64,000 bases of DNA from Cryptomeria japonica (taxonomy: Eukaryota > Streptophyta > Pinopsida > Cupressales > Cupressaceae). Position 1 is the first letter of the stretch; every line of letters begins with the position of its first letter. The position numbers and the translations under genes are program-made. The notes under the pieces were generated by a model, which worked only from the letters and a program-made list of their open reading frames with translations, ran no database searches and was not told where the DNA came from. The stretch is taken from contig NC_081409.1 of assembly GCF_030272615.1 (NCBI RefSeq), forward strand, positions 879,689,220 through 879,753,219, in the 5' to 3' direction. Shown here one piece after another: positions 24,630 to 36,527 of the stretch.

Positions 24630-26050
24630 TGATGAATAATGATGAACAAAAGATACCCTAACTGGTACTGAGAGGGGGGGTGAATCAGTACAGTCAAAGA
24701 CTTTCTGACAATCTTTTCAAGCTAAAACAACACTAACTAGTTGTCTTCATCACTGAACTTAACCATGGCGATATCAGTTAAACACAATAAGACTTTAGAC
24801 AACATAGACTGGTAAGTCTGAACACTTCAAATACATTTAATACTTGATAGCTACTTTACCCATAAACATATGCATGTGGTGTGTCACCAATACCATAACC
24901 ATTAGCTTTGCATGCATAATCACTTAAAAAAAGAGCACTTAATCATCACATGAAAAATGCACAACACATGACACACAAATTTTTCATGTGGAAACCCAAA
25001 TGGGAAAAACCACGGTGGGGATGAATACCCACAAGCTTGTTTTTGAACTCTTTTGAAGCTCACTCTATTAGGAGCCTAGTCTGGTTAAAGGATTTACAAT
25101 AAGGTTCTACTAGGAACCGATCCTGTTAAAGATCACTCGGTTAAGGGATGGCTATATACCCTATTAAAGGTTGATACCCTGTTAAAGGTTACCTTGCTAG
25201 AGGATTTGAAGAACTCAATGAACTTGAGTCACTTGATTAGAGGATTTACAGTAAGCCTGTTAAAGCTACCCGGCAAAGGGATTTTCCTTCTATTGAAATG
25301 GTTAGAAGACAATAGGTAAAGCTTTGATCTAATAACAACACTATATGCTAAGGCAGATCCTTTTCAGTTCCTCTACTTCTGCAATCACACTCTACAGTTT
25401 TCTCTTACTGATCTGGCAAGTATCTCATCACTCGGATACACACACAACATTTGCCAACAATTTACAATAACAGACATCATCAACCTTATAAACAACAATT
25501 AGGTTCGTAGCAAAAACCCTAAATCCTAAGCATTTTAGGTTTACAATACAAGCGATCCAATCTTGACCATCCAAATACTTTGCATAGAGAAATACAATTT
25601 CAAACAAATCACAAGACAATCTGCATAGTCCATTCTTCACCACACACAGAAATCAGTATCTCATCACGCTTTCTTCTCATACCGCTAAGAAGAATGTTCA
25701 TTCCCGAGGTAGACATTTAATGCAATCGATCTTCTCATGCAAGATCCTCAAGGAAATCCTTCACGTGCACAAAGATGATATGGCATCATGATCTCATCTT
25801 CATCTCTTAGCTAACTTAACATAAAATGTCATCGGTTGCATCACACAAGCGAGATTGCCAAACTGGAAACCATAGAGTTAAGACTACCAACTGGTAGTCA
25901 CACTCAGTGAAACCTCGACACCAGTTCACTGCATTTATTCATACCAGTTAACCAACTTCCAATCTGCATACTAGTTCACTTACACTTATTGACATCAATG
26001 AAAATATACATTATCATCATATCAACATGTCGGTTCATCATATGCCAACA
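24630..26050 (-). repeat. Solo LTR inside ORF2 of element B
   Basis: A 1.42-kb LTR, minus orientation: on the plus strand TGATGAATAATG to TATGCCAACA, flanked by tggtc at 24625-24629 and 26051-26055. In its own direction it begins TGTTGGCATATGATG and ends ATTATTCATCA, and it carries a TATAAGG box, matching the family of the LTR at 14603-16056. It has no interior. Confidence 0.9.
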
Positions 26051-27329
26051 TGGTCAACTACTTGTCAGTTTATTTTTCTACTTTCAAGGATATTTTCCTG
26101 GAGTTGGTGCTATTCAATGGTCAACTGACCTACCAGTTTCTAGACAAATAAACGAGAGTTTGCAAGTAGTAGGAACTGCATATCTGGAGACTCTGAACAA
26201 ATATTTTGATGAGTTCAAACTAAAGATGAACCAGAGAATGAGAATATCTGGTGATCTAGTTAAGAAATATGAAGATGACATCTATTTCACCATCAAAATA
26301 GATCACTGCATAATGGAAGCGGTTGAACCTTGAGAAGATGTAGCTGAGCCTATGGGGTATGAATTGGTAAATGATATACTGACAGGGTATGCCTCTACCC
26401 TACTTGCTTCACCACTAGATCCCAAGAAGAAGAGGGCCGGTACTTACTTAGAAAGGATCAAACCTATTGAGGCACCGAAGCAGAAAAAGTGTCAAGCAGT
26501 GCCATTGGCATCGACACTGGTTACATCTGCTGCTAGTCCTAAAGTGATCAAAAGGTCACTAGCCAAAAACAAACCGGAGACTATTCTGACAAAGGTATTC
26601 GAAAGAAAGAGGAAAACAAGGAATAACTCACCAGATTCAGAAGGTACTGAACCAGAGGTAGAAATGAAGAAGACAAGGAAATCAAGCAAGAAGACGAAGT
26701 CAACTGGTAATGTACCAGCCACCTCTGCACCGGTAAATTTAGATATTTCCTCTTACAAACCTATGACACATTGTTAAAGGACCATAAAGAATATTAGAAG
26801 AAAAGTTATTGATGATTTAAAAGAATATTTTGATGATTTCAATGATAGTGAAAAGGAGGATGTTGAACAAGAACTTATTAAATATTTATGTATTAATGAT
26901 TGGTCACCTTCTAAAATTAAATCAATTACTTCTAAATCTTTGTATGATTATTTAGACAACAAATTATGCATTTCCATTGAAAAAGAGCAAGACATCAGGG
27001 AGAAAGCTTTTGCTCAATATTTTCCAGATGCCTCTAACTCAGAATTGTTTGAGATTATTGACAAATACAAAGGCATTTTATTCATGCAAAGAAGAAGACT
27101 TCAGCTACTCGGAGGCAAAACTTCTGAAGTGGAAAAAGACACCCATTTGTAGGTTAAAGCTTCTGTCAAAATGCAACAAGTATCCAAAGCTAATCGACAA
27201 GTTGAGCAAGAACCCAACCTATCCAAAACCAAATTGGATGAAGTCCTTGACAGTCTGAGTGAAAGAATGGCAGAACAAAATGAACCCATTGATGTTGATG
27301 CATTGGACATTGAGGATATCACTCCTGAT

Positions 27330-27665
27330 AAAGAAAAAGATGAAAAGGAGAAAATGGAGAAAGAAAAGAATGAGAAAGTGGAGAAAGAAAAACAAGAAAA
27401 AGAGAAAGCGGAGAAAGAAAAACAAGAGCAAGAGAAAGCGGAGAAAGAAAGACAGGAAGAAGAGAAGAACAAGGAAGAAGATAAGAAGAAGGAAGAAGAG
27501 AAAAGGAAGGAAGAAGAAAAGAGGAAGGAGGAAGCAGAGAAGGAAAAGGAAGAGGAGAAAAAGAAAGAAGAAGAGAGGAAGAAAGAAGAGGAGAAAAGGA
27601 GAGTGGAAGAGAAGAAAGTGAAGGCCGCCAAGGTAGCTCTAGAAAATGAAGAAGAGGAGAAGAAA
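27330..27665 (+). repeat. Purine-only coding repeat (KEE-rich segment)
   Basis: GAAAAAGAA/GAGAAG codon repeats within ORF2 of B. The long opposite-strand serine/phenylalanine frame and the arginine/lysine frame in the other register come from this composition and are not genes. Confidence 0.8.
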
Positions 27666-28762
27666 AGACAAGTGGAGATCAAGGCAAAAGAAGGAGGAAA
27701 AAATCCTAAGGCAATCGAAGATCAAGCCAAGTAGGTTGATTCCATCGGCCACACCGATTTGACTCTTGCATGTCTGACTCAATCAGTTGATGAGACCGAG
27801 CTACTGCGGAGCATTCAACCAGTACAGGAGAAATTGGAAGAATTGAGGAAAATGAAGGAGCAGGATGTCATTCAATTTGCTGTTGACACCCTTTCCAATC
27901 TAATCCCTAGTACTAACCTCCCCAGTACTGATTCATCACTGGCCAAGCTCAAACTTCTTTGCATAGTAGTAGATGACCAGGTACAATGTTTGGAAGATGT
28001 CGCCTAGGCCACTGCAAAGAAAAATCATGAAAAGGAACTCACAGTTGCCTTAGTAAAACAAATGGATGAAGACAAGGCACAACTGCTTAAGCAAAAAGGT
28101 GATATAAGTTCAGCCATGGGTGAAGGTAACCTAATTTTGAGTAAAATCTGTCAACCTCACCTATTTTGTGAAGATGCTCTGAAACAAAAAACTCAACTCC
28201 AATCGGAATTACAGAAATATATCGGCAACTTCAAACTGCCCTATCATCTGTTCACAGTACATGGACAAACTGTTTATACTCACCAGCAATCGAAATCTGC
28301 AATCGAAATCGAGATCTGTAGGAGCTCCAATTGCTCCTATTTCCAAAATTGCAGGTTCTTCAGAAGTGCTTCTTGAACTTGGAAGCTATTACTGTGACAC
28401 AGGAGATGAGCACCATCGATGCAATGGAAGAATTAGCCTTCCAGATGAAGACTGAGAGTGAAATTGCTGCCTCACTTCTTGAGTCATGGTCTTTAGACAT
28501 GAAATTTTTTATGCAAACCTTTAAGTCTCTTTTTGAAAAGTTTTACTCTTTATTGTCAGGAACACATACTCTGTTTTTATATTATGCAAAAAAGGGGAAT
28601 ATTTTGCATTACTTTGTCATTGTTGGAAAAGGGGGAGTAGTGTATATTAAAATTTGCAAAGGGAGTAGTGTATATGCTTAGGGGGAGTAATTTTGATTAT
28701 GACATTTGTTTTTGTTTTGTAAGCACTTAGATGTCAAAATTTTCCTAAGTGTTGCCATCAAT

Positions 28763-28777
28763 GCCAAAGGGGGAGAT
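28763..28777 (+). other. Polypurine tract of element B
   Basis: GCCAAAGGGGGAGAT immediately before the 3' LTR. Two further purine runs (GGGGGAGTAG at 28631 and GGGGGAGTAA at 28681) lie just upstream. Confidence 0.85.
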
Positions 28778-29908
28778 TGCTGGTATTTTGATGATAATTA
28801 GTTGTGATTGTCATTGATGGACACACACTTATTAATGTATGTGTTATTCTCAACCGGTAGCTGTTCCAACCGGTATTGCATGTCATTAAATGTATAATCT
28901 TTGTTTGTTGAAAACTATCAGTGTTTTCCAAAAAGATGCTTACCAGTCAAAGAATGACCAAAGACCCCAAGCAGTATGAAGATCTCAAAGCGGAATGGAG
29001 ACCCCGAGCAATAGTTAATCTTTTGATTGGAACACTATGTTCCAACTTTCTAGTCTTTACTTCTCAACCGGTAATCGGTATACTTTGTTAACCGGTATAA
29101 TTGTAATGTGTGATGAGTTATCATCCACCGACACTTTGGCGGTGTTTTTGTGCCGTGTTACCAAATGTGTCTAGATGAATTGTACCTAGGAAATTGTAGT
29201 CTAATCTTATTGGACCGACATGAAATCAGGTTCCTATATAAGGACATCATGTCTAGGGGTTTAAGATGTTGAAGTGTACGAATGAAGATAAGGTCTATGC
29301 GAGAAAAGGTCTCACATAACAGAGATAGAAAGTGTGAAATATAGAAGACTGAAGTAATGCTAGAATGCATTAACAAGGAGCTGCCAAGGATCTAATCGAG
29401 CATTTTGTGCTACTATCTAGATCATTCACTTGTTGATTACTAATATCTTCAACAAGTCTGAAACCCTTAACCAGGTAGGCCCAGCCAAGCCTATTGTAAA
29501 TCCTCTAACAAGGTGGTTCACAGTTGTGGATTTGAAATCCTCTAACAGGGTAGTCTTTAGTAGGACTTATCTCCTAACAGAGATTTGGATTCCTAACAGG
29601 ATCTGTTCTGGTGAAGAACATTGTAAGGCCTTAACCGGTCTGACCTTAACCGGTGTGGTTACTATTCTGTAGATAGTTGACTTGTGAGTTTTACTCACCT
29701 TGGTTTTTCCCATTTGGGTTTCCACGTCAAAACATCTTGTGTTATGGTGATTGTGATTCTGTGGGTGAATGCTTTATTTGCTATTTGGCTTGTTTATGTT
29801 TTAATCGGTTTATTGTTTAATCTGCTACATCGATCTATAGTTAAATTGCTTAAGAGTTTGTTTAAGATTTTTGGTATACTAATTCACCCCCCCTCATAGT
29901 ATTCATCA
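28778..29908 (+). repeat. 3' LTR of element B
   Basis: Uninterrupted 1131-bp LTR (TGCTGG to ATTCATCA) followed by the target duplication caatg. It gives the reference for the shattered 5' copy. TATA box CTATATAAGG at 29234-29243. Confidence 0.93.
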
Positions 29909-29913
29909 CAATG

Positions 29914-30746
29914 CTTGTCCATGTAACGTTGAAATACTGTAAAACATTGCTATAGGGATACCCACCTAGGTCCTACAGAGCCTAAAGAGTAGAAGATTGC
30001 AACCCTCGTGCTGAATCTTGTTCGTTGGCTAGAACCAATCCGAGGTATGTCGATGAGTTAGTGATAATTTATCTAGGATCTAGGATCTATTGATTTGGGA
30101 ACCAAAAAAATCCATTAACAGTGATGCTGGAAACACAAATCCTTTAAAACCTCAAACAATGGAAGTGAAATTGAATGCCCTGAAACCACTAAAGCAATGT
30201 GAATTTGAAACCGAAGACCATTGAAATAAAATAAAACCATATGCAGAGTGAATCTAAAATGAAAGACCATTGAACTCTGCATAGATTGAAAGGGTTTGAA
30301 ACCATTCGAGCATTGAAAGCATTGTAGCCATTAAAACATTGAAACAATTGAAACCGTCAAACATGAATAGTGAAATTTAAAACCCATTAACAATGATGCT
30401 TGAAATCCAAATTTATACCATTTTTTAGCAATGTGTCAGTCGATTTTGAATATAGGCCACCAATTTTAACAGTGATGCATGAAGTGAAAACCTTTTTTTT
30501 TGAGAAGTCAACATTAATAACACAGTAGAGCTTGACCAAAGGATTATGATTACCTTTTTGCATGTATTTGTGTTCATGAACACATCATTTAGTGTTCTGA
30601 AACACAAAGACCTGCCGAAACGTAGTTGGACATGCAGACGAAGTAATGGATGACATAACAGTGTAAAAAAATCATAAAAGAGGAAAGGAAAATGACAAAA
30701 ACAAAGTGAATGGAATTGATAGGCCTTAGTGAGGAGAAAACCTCAC
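29914..30746. other. Anonymous spacer, possibly an intron
   Basis: About 830 bp with many short ATTGAAACC/CATTGAAA phrases (30150-30360) but no convincing gene. If the small minus-strand gene proposed at 30747-37543 is real, this is the start of its next intron, with donor GTGAGG at 30746-30741. Confidence 0.5.
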
Positions 30747-30766
30747 CTAGGACGAAGACGAATGAT
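30747..30766 (-). pseudogene. Candidate host exon 2, downstream part
   Basis: Twenty bases that end in CTAG followed by the donor GTGAGG on the minus strand. Placed after 37338-37386, with element C and one TSD copy removed, they complete a 69-bp exon that stays open and keeps phase. Too short to identify a protein. Confidence 0.4.
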
Positions 30767-30771
30767 GACTT

Positions 30772-31557
30772 TGTTGGCATATGCACACTCCAATGAGACA
30801 TTATAGGTGATTGAAGGTTTTGTCATTGATGGAAACCTTACAATCCTATGGCACCAGCAAGGCATTACACTACACCGGCACTAGCAAGATCAGACTCTAC
30901 ATCGACAAAGAAAGGAAGTATACCGACACAAAGGTTGACATGATTTTTGATATATTATATTTTGTTTATTATTGTAAAAACTTTGTAAGCTGACTTGGCA
31001 AGTTGTAAAATGACTCTTATATATAAGAGAGAATTGTAGACATTTTGTAAGTGGAAGTAAGTGAATAAGAAAAGATATAAGGTAGACCTATTATGCAAAA
31101 TATAGGTTAAGGGTTTATGTAAGAAGCAGAGCAGCAATCGGTACTGGATCTGGAGTTATAGATGCTATTGTAAAGTAGTACAAGATATTGGATTTGTATA
31201 ATCCATAATTGTAAGCCAGTGAGACTTCCCATTTTGTGTTTGAGTAGTGAGCTCTAGGCAGTTGGCCTTCCTGCATGTGCAGGCCCCTCTTGTAGCAGTA
31301 ATATTCTCTTATTGGCCAGTAAGTGAATATTGTGGTCACAAATCCCACTGAGGTTTTTCCCACACCGGGTTTCCTCGTTAAATCATTGTGTCACGGTGTG
31401 CTTTTCATGTGGATGCTTTTAGTTCTATTTATTGCTTTATTTCTTGCATATTGGTACACTGTTATAATATGTTCTACATGTGTTAAGTTAAGAAATTCTA
31501 TTCACCAGTTAGATACTGATTCACCCCCCCCTCTCAGTATTTGTGGGAATCTTAACA
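30772..31557 (+). repeat. 5' LTR of element C
   Basis: TGTTGGCATATGC to GGGAATCTTAACA, 786 bp, with TATATAAG at about 31020. It has a single unit of the repeat that is multiplied in element A. Confidence 0.92.
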
Positions 31558-31559
31558 AT

Positions 31560-31571
31560 TGGTATCAGAGC
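31560..31571 (+). other. Primer-binding site of element C
   Basis: TGGTATCAGAGC, complementary to initiator tRNA-Met, two bases inside the LTR. Confidence 0.85.
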
Positions 31572-31628
31572 TTGGTCCTCTATTTTTAGAAGCCTAACAA
31601 CTTGAGGAAGATCTTGACACCGGTAGAT

Positions 31629-32762
31629 ATGGAAAATCTGATGAAGCAACTTGAAGGAGCCCTCTCAGACTATAATATAGAAAAATTGAAAAATATCAAA
31701 CTAGAAGATGATCTAAAAGCAGCTCAGGATATCATTCAGGCACTTCAAGAGAATCTTACTGTTGCAAGAAATAAGAGAAGAGAACTTTGTGAAAAGATGC
31801 AAAATGAGAATGATGAAAAGGAATCACTTAATGATTAGATAAGCAAGCTGAAACAAGAGAACATGACAACAAAGAATGAGATGTAGGATATGACTATGAG
31901 ATTTTGTAAAGAAATTGAGGATAGGAAAAAGAATGAAAAAGAATTGACCAGAAGACTAAGTGGTGCAGCAAACAAGAACACAAGACTTAGCTATGAAAAT
32001 TATTTATTGAAGACAGATCTGATGCACACTCAGAATGACTCCAATGAACTGATGAGGCAGAAAGAAGTCTTAGAAAGAGAACTAGAAACTGCAAATCAAC
32101 ATAAAGAAAAATTCAAGAAAAGCTCAGAGGAACTTGGCACCTTGCTGAAGAATCAAAAACCTAAGGGTGACACTTCTGGAATTGGCTTTGAAGTTGGTGA
32201 AAGCTCCAGTACTGCAAATACTCAGGATCATAGCAAACCGGTAAGGCAACCTAATACTTATAAATTCAATGGAAAATGCTTTAACTGTAATAAGTATGGT
32301 CATAGAGCAAATGAATGTAGATCTAGAAATTATCAGAATATCAACACACCCACTGGTCAATGTTCAAAATGCAACAAAGTTGGTCACAACTCTAAAAATT
32401 GCAGAATGAATGTGAGATATTATGTTTGTGGAAGATTTGGACACTTATCTAATCAATGTAGAACACAAACCGGCATAGGTTATGGGAAAGCTATTCAGAA
32501 AAATAATGTGACTTGTTATGCATGTAACAAGATTGGGCATATTGCAAAATTCTGTAGAAGTAAAGGATCACCGACAAATAACAAAAGTTCTAGCTTGAAA
32601 GGGAAAGAAAAAGTTGAAGAGGTAAAACAAGAATTCCCAAAACAATGGATTAGAAAAGCTGATCTAAATGTTGGGAATACTTCTCCACCGATAGAACCAA
32701 TCAACACTCCATTGGCAGAACGGAGTATTACTCCACTGGTAGGAAGTTCTTCATCTAATTGA
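31629..32762 (+). pseudogene. ORF1 of element C: coiled-coil, zinc-knuckle Gag-like protein
   Basis: The best-preserved ORF1 of the family: 377 codons from ATG 31629 to TGA 32760-32762 with two internal stops, TAG 31836 (element A has ATG there) and TAG 31884 (CAG in A). After the stops, 290 codons are open. Layout: coiled coil to about 32150, GIGFEVGESS motif, then four CCHC knuckles at about 32278-32555 (CFNCNKYGHRANEC, CSKCNKVGHNSKNC, YYVCGRFGHLSNQC with the first cysteine lost, CYACNKIGHIAKFC), then a short proline-rich tail. This is Gag nucleocapsid architecture without a UBN2 capsid domain. Confidence 0.87.
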
Positions 32763-33069
32763 AGAAATTTTCCTTGAGGGTTTGACAATCTAATGACACG
32801 TGTGCTATTATTCCCTCGGTTAGAGATGAGAAGTTGGAAATTACTTCTTACCGGCAGACAATGTTAAGTGAACACTTAACCGACATGCATTAAATGTGGT
32901 AGATGGCAATTAAACATTATAAATTTGTGGTTTTGGCTCCATTTCACTTCACCAAGATTTCAAACATTCGAAGAGCACGAAATTTGCAGAGCTAAGGGAT
33001 TTCGAGCAAAGAGGCAAAGCACTTCAAGCAATCAATCCATCCAAAGGCAGAAAAAAGGTATTTATCATC

Positions 33070-36000
33070 ATGGCATCCACCTCTGCACTTGAATATATAG
33101 AAAACCCTACTGTAGTCAAGGTTATAAAATGTGCTAGGCCCGTGTTTCAACTAGTTCCCAAGGTAGCAAAGAAAGATGACATTGTAGGTGCTTTTTCTCA
33201 AATTCCAAAAGGAGTTGTTTATGCTGAAGACCCCAGAATTTACATTCACTATAACATAGAGGAATTAGGAGATGAAGAGATCAAAACAATGTATAAATCT
33301 GTCATATGTGATAATTTCGTAAATGTAAAACCGGAACATAAAATCATTGAAACCCTAGGATTTATTGAAATCATTTGCATTCCTGAATTTCCCAAGGATG
33401 TGATTAGGATAGTCTTAAGCAGGGTACATGGTGAATTTTTCTGGTAAGATGCAATTCACAAAATTACCAAGGAAGCTGTGAAAGCTATCACAGGGTTACC
33501 ATCCACTAGTAAAAGACCAGACAAGACTAAGAAGGTCTCCAATGACCTAGTTATGAACTTAAGTGGTGCAACATCCGACAGAAGGTCCTTGAGGGTAAAT
33601 GATGTAACAGATATAATTGTGAGATTTGTTAGCATGATTTTAGGGTATAAAGCTACTCATGCAAATAGACTCAACTTAGTTTCAAGTTTATGCATTAAGA
33701 GTGCTTATTATATGGTTACAGACAATGTGAAAATTGACATATGTGAATGGTTAAAAGATGAGTTAATTGACAACTTAGGCAAGATAAAGAAAGATAAGAA
33801 AGGAACTTTTAGGTTTGGTAATCTGCTTGTATGCTTGATGCTACACATAACCAAACAGGTTCCTGGTATAGGCTATAAAGCACTTGGATTTGATATACCG
33901 GTTGGAAAATAGTTAACAGAGCTATTGAATAACATGGGTGAAGACAAGGAAAAGAACATTCATGATTATTTTCAAGCATTTAAGGCCAAAATGAAGAAGA
34001 GAATCAGATTATCATAGAAGATTGTTGAAAAGTACAAGGATGATATATGTTTTGTAATAAAAAAGGATGAGATCTGGATGGAAGCAGTCGTCCCTAGAAC
34101 AATCTGGGTAACAGAGATGGGTTATGAGACTGATGATAATATAATTGAGACTTATGCTAAAGCACTTCTTGAAGCACCAAATGAACCAAAGGAAGAAGTA
34201 TTTGGTAGTGCTGAGACCACAGAAAGTCAAATACAATCTAAAAAGAGAGTGAAAAAGGTTGAAGCAGTTGTGAGAACAAGTTCTAGATAGGCAAAGGCTA
34301 TTAAAGAAGATATACTGAAACAAACCGGTATCACTGAGGATGAGTTAGCAACCCCACAACTTGAAACTCACCTATCATCGGTAGGCACTTCTTTGGAAAG
34401 TGACATGCCTGCAACTTTTAAAAGAGTTGTAAGGAAAAGAGATCCTTCACCGGCAACCACACCTTCACCTAGAAGGACTAGACAGAAAAAACAAGCAGTA
34501 AGGTTTCCTGTTAGAAAGACAACACCAAAGAAAAAGTTGACACCAAAGAAGAAGAAGAGAAAAAAACAAAACTTGGCCCCTCTTGACATATTGCTATATG
34601 AGATTACAGAGGAAGGGAAACTCAAAAAATAGGAAAGGTCTATGACACTCTAACAGCAGATGAAAAAGAACAAGTGGAAAATAGTGTTATTTTGCATATG
34701 GACATGTATAAGAAATTTTTGATGGAAGTGATAGATGAAGTACCAGATGAACTGTTCAAAAGATTGGAAGCAAGAAGACAAGTTGTTATAGAGCTTGATA
34801 AGAAAATTAAAATTGAAAAGTTACTAGCTGTTTACCCAGTAAACTCACCTAAGGAGATAGATAATTTAATTGCTGAAGCCAACCGGTTAGTATTCTCTAC
34901 TACACACCGACATATTTCTTTAATGGTTGGAAGAGTTAATGAGGTAACTGAAGAAAGAGAAAATGCATGGGACATATTCCTAGTTGAAAAAGAAAAACAA
35001 GAAGAATACAGGAACCCCAAACCTATAAAGGTATATCAGAAGGAAAGAGACAAGGGTAAAGGAAAGGTTGGTGGACCTTCGAGTATCAAAGTTAAAGATA
35101 ACTTATCCCCACCACCTCAAATTACATCACCGATAAAAACTACTGAAGGTCAACCAACAGTTGAGAGTATGGACATAAAGGATACTAATCCTAATCCTGA
35201 GGTACTATACACAGTAGATGTTGATACACAAAAGATCAACATTGTGGTAGATAAAGATACAACTGGTATGACAGACATGGCTAGTGAGCCACCGGTAACT
35301 GAGCAAACTGATAAAACACAAGAGAAATCGGTAGATGATAACATAGGAGAATAGATAGAGAAACAAGAAGAGAAAAAGGCTCCGGAATAGGAATAGAGTC
35401 ATGAGGAAATAGTACAACCGGTAACAGGAGAAGTACACAAACCATTGCTTAAGGAAATGCAAACACAGACTGACCTACCAAAGGTCACAACAAGCTTGGT
35501 TACTTCCTCCACCGACAAAATTTAGAATGTTGGTTCCTCCTCAACAGGCCACAAAGCAACAAATGTAACTGAAGTACTTTTGGATGCAATCAAAAGGATA
35601 ACCGATTGTAGTTCACAGGCTTATAAAGCTATAGATGACACAATCCCAATTTTGAAGGTAATAGCTCCTAACTATAACATAGACAATAAGGATTCTTTAG
35701 AATAACTTGATACTTTGTATAAATACATCACTGAGAATACAGTGACTATTGAGCAAATAAAGGAAGAGACATTGAAGGACAAGGTAGAAATTGAAAAGCA
35801 AAAAATTCTTTGAAGATCAAATAAAGAAGTGTACTAGAGATTTTGACACACTTCTACCGAAACTGTGTAACTTATTGAAGGAATTTAAAACTCCATACAA
35901 AGATACTTGCAAGACAAACTTTTTGACAGTAGACATAGATAAGAAGATGAGCAAGGTACAAGATGAAATTAATAAACTTGTTGATAATTTTGTTAACTCA

Positions 36001-36330
36001 CCGGATACATTATCAGTTTTTGAACAGGAGATAACAACTTTTGAGGAAGAGTTACTTAAGTTAGAAAGAGAAAAGGAGAGAATACTAAATAAAGCAAAGA
36101 ATTTGAGACTAAAACTGAGTCCAAGATTGGACTATCTAGCATCATTACAGAAGGAAATATTTGAGGCACCAGTATAGGGACAGAAAACACGGGTAGAGCA
36201 TATGCAACACCTCACCGGTACAGTTAGAAGGACAAAGACAACAATAAAGGACAACAAGAAGTTTATGGAGAGTATAAACTTGATTTTGGCAAAGCTTTTT
36301 CAAATTGTAACCACCCAGTTACAAGGTTGA
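33070..36330 (+). pseudogene. ORF2 of element C: large conserved protein of unknown function
   Basis: Starts ATG 33070 (MASTSALEYIENP) and ends TGA 36328-36330; co-linear with ORF2 of A. The N-terminal 280 codons are well conserved (IVLSRVHG, ITGLPST, ICEWLKDELIDNL, FRFGNLLVCLMLH). Basic linkers (RRTRQKK, TPKKKLTPKKKKR) and a charged C-terminal coiled coil follow. Stops include TAA 33445, TAG 33910, TAG near 34015, TAG 34288 and TAG 35352. A lost base near 34628 and an extra base near 35795 shift frame. Conservation between A, B and C shows it was once a real protein. The basic linker could be a nuclear localisation signal (inference). Confidence 0.75.
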
Positions 36331-36512
36331 GACTACAACTCTATTGACACCTTGACAACCTTTGTCATTGATGCCAAAGGGGGAGTAGTAGGATGAGAAA
36401 ATAACCGGCAAAAGACTTATCTGCTCAGGGGGAGTTCTTATATTTTTGGAAACATTTTTGGATTAAAGTTTTGGATACACTTTTGAATTTTCTCATGAGT
36501 CTTGCCATCAAT

Positions 36513-36527
36513 GCCAAAGGGGGAGAT
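36513..36527 (+). other. Polypurine tract of element C
   Basis: GCCAAAGGGGGAGAT abutting the 3' LTR; a second copy, GCCAAAGGGGGAGTAG, begins at 36373. Confidence 0.85.

Larger units (their letters stand above)
23927..28560 (+). pseudogene. ORF2 of element B, split by a solo LTR
   Basis: Starts at ATG 23927 (MASASKIPSSS) and matches the ORF2 N-terminal domain of A and C at motifs such as IILSRVHG, VVTGF, MVIGYR and QLIDNLKSIK. The frame is cut at 24625 by the LTR at 24630-26050 and resumes at 26051 with homologous sequence. Downstream it differs: 27330-27660 encodes a long, almost purely K/E/R stretch (a predicted single alpha-helix or coiled coil) where A and C have a proline/threonine-rich linker. 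Several stops (near 24064, 24338, 26331, 26775, 27150, 27732, 28005) and frame changes make it non-functional. The 3' end is approximate. Function unknown. Confidence 0.7.
3304..29908 (+). mobile_element. LTR element B, pol-less, with three nested insertions
   Basis: A complete plus-strand LTR retrotransposon bounded by the 5-bp duplication caatg (3299-3303 and 29909-29913). Its LTRs start TGTTGG/TGCTGG and end ATTCATCA; a tRNA-Met primer-binding site follows the 5' LTR and a purine tract precedes the 3' LTR. The 26.6-kb span is inflated: the 5' LTR holds a TIR element (3746-20273) and a solo LTR (20305-21496), and ORF2 holds another solo LTR (24630-26050). Removing these and one copy of each target duplication leaves about 7.45 kb. 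The interior encodes a zinc-knuckle Gag-like ORF1 and a large ORF2 but no recognisable protease, integrase, reverse transcriptase or RNase H. It therefore looks non-autonomous, like elements A and C. Confidence 0.9.

Noticed and set aside
27101-27682. 193-residue S/F-rich minus-strand frame and K/R-rich plus frame
   Set aside because: Shadows of the K/E-rich coding repeat in ORF2 of element B.
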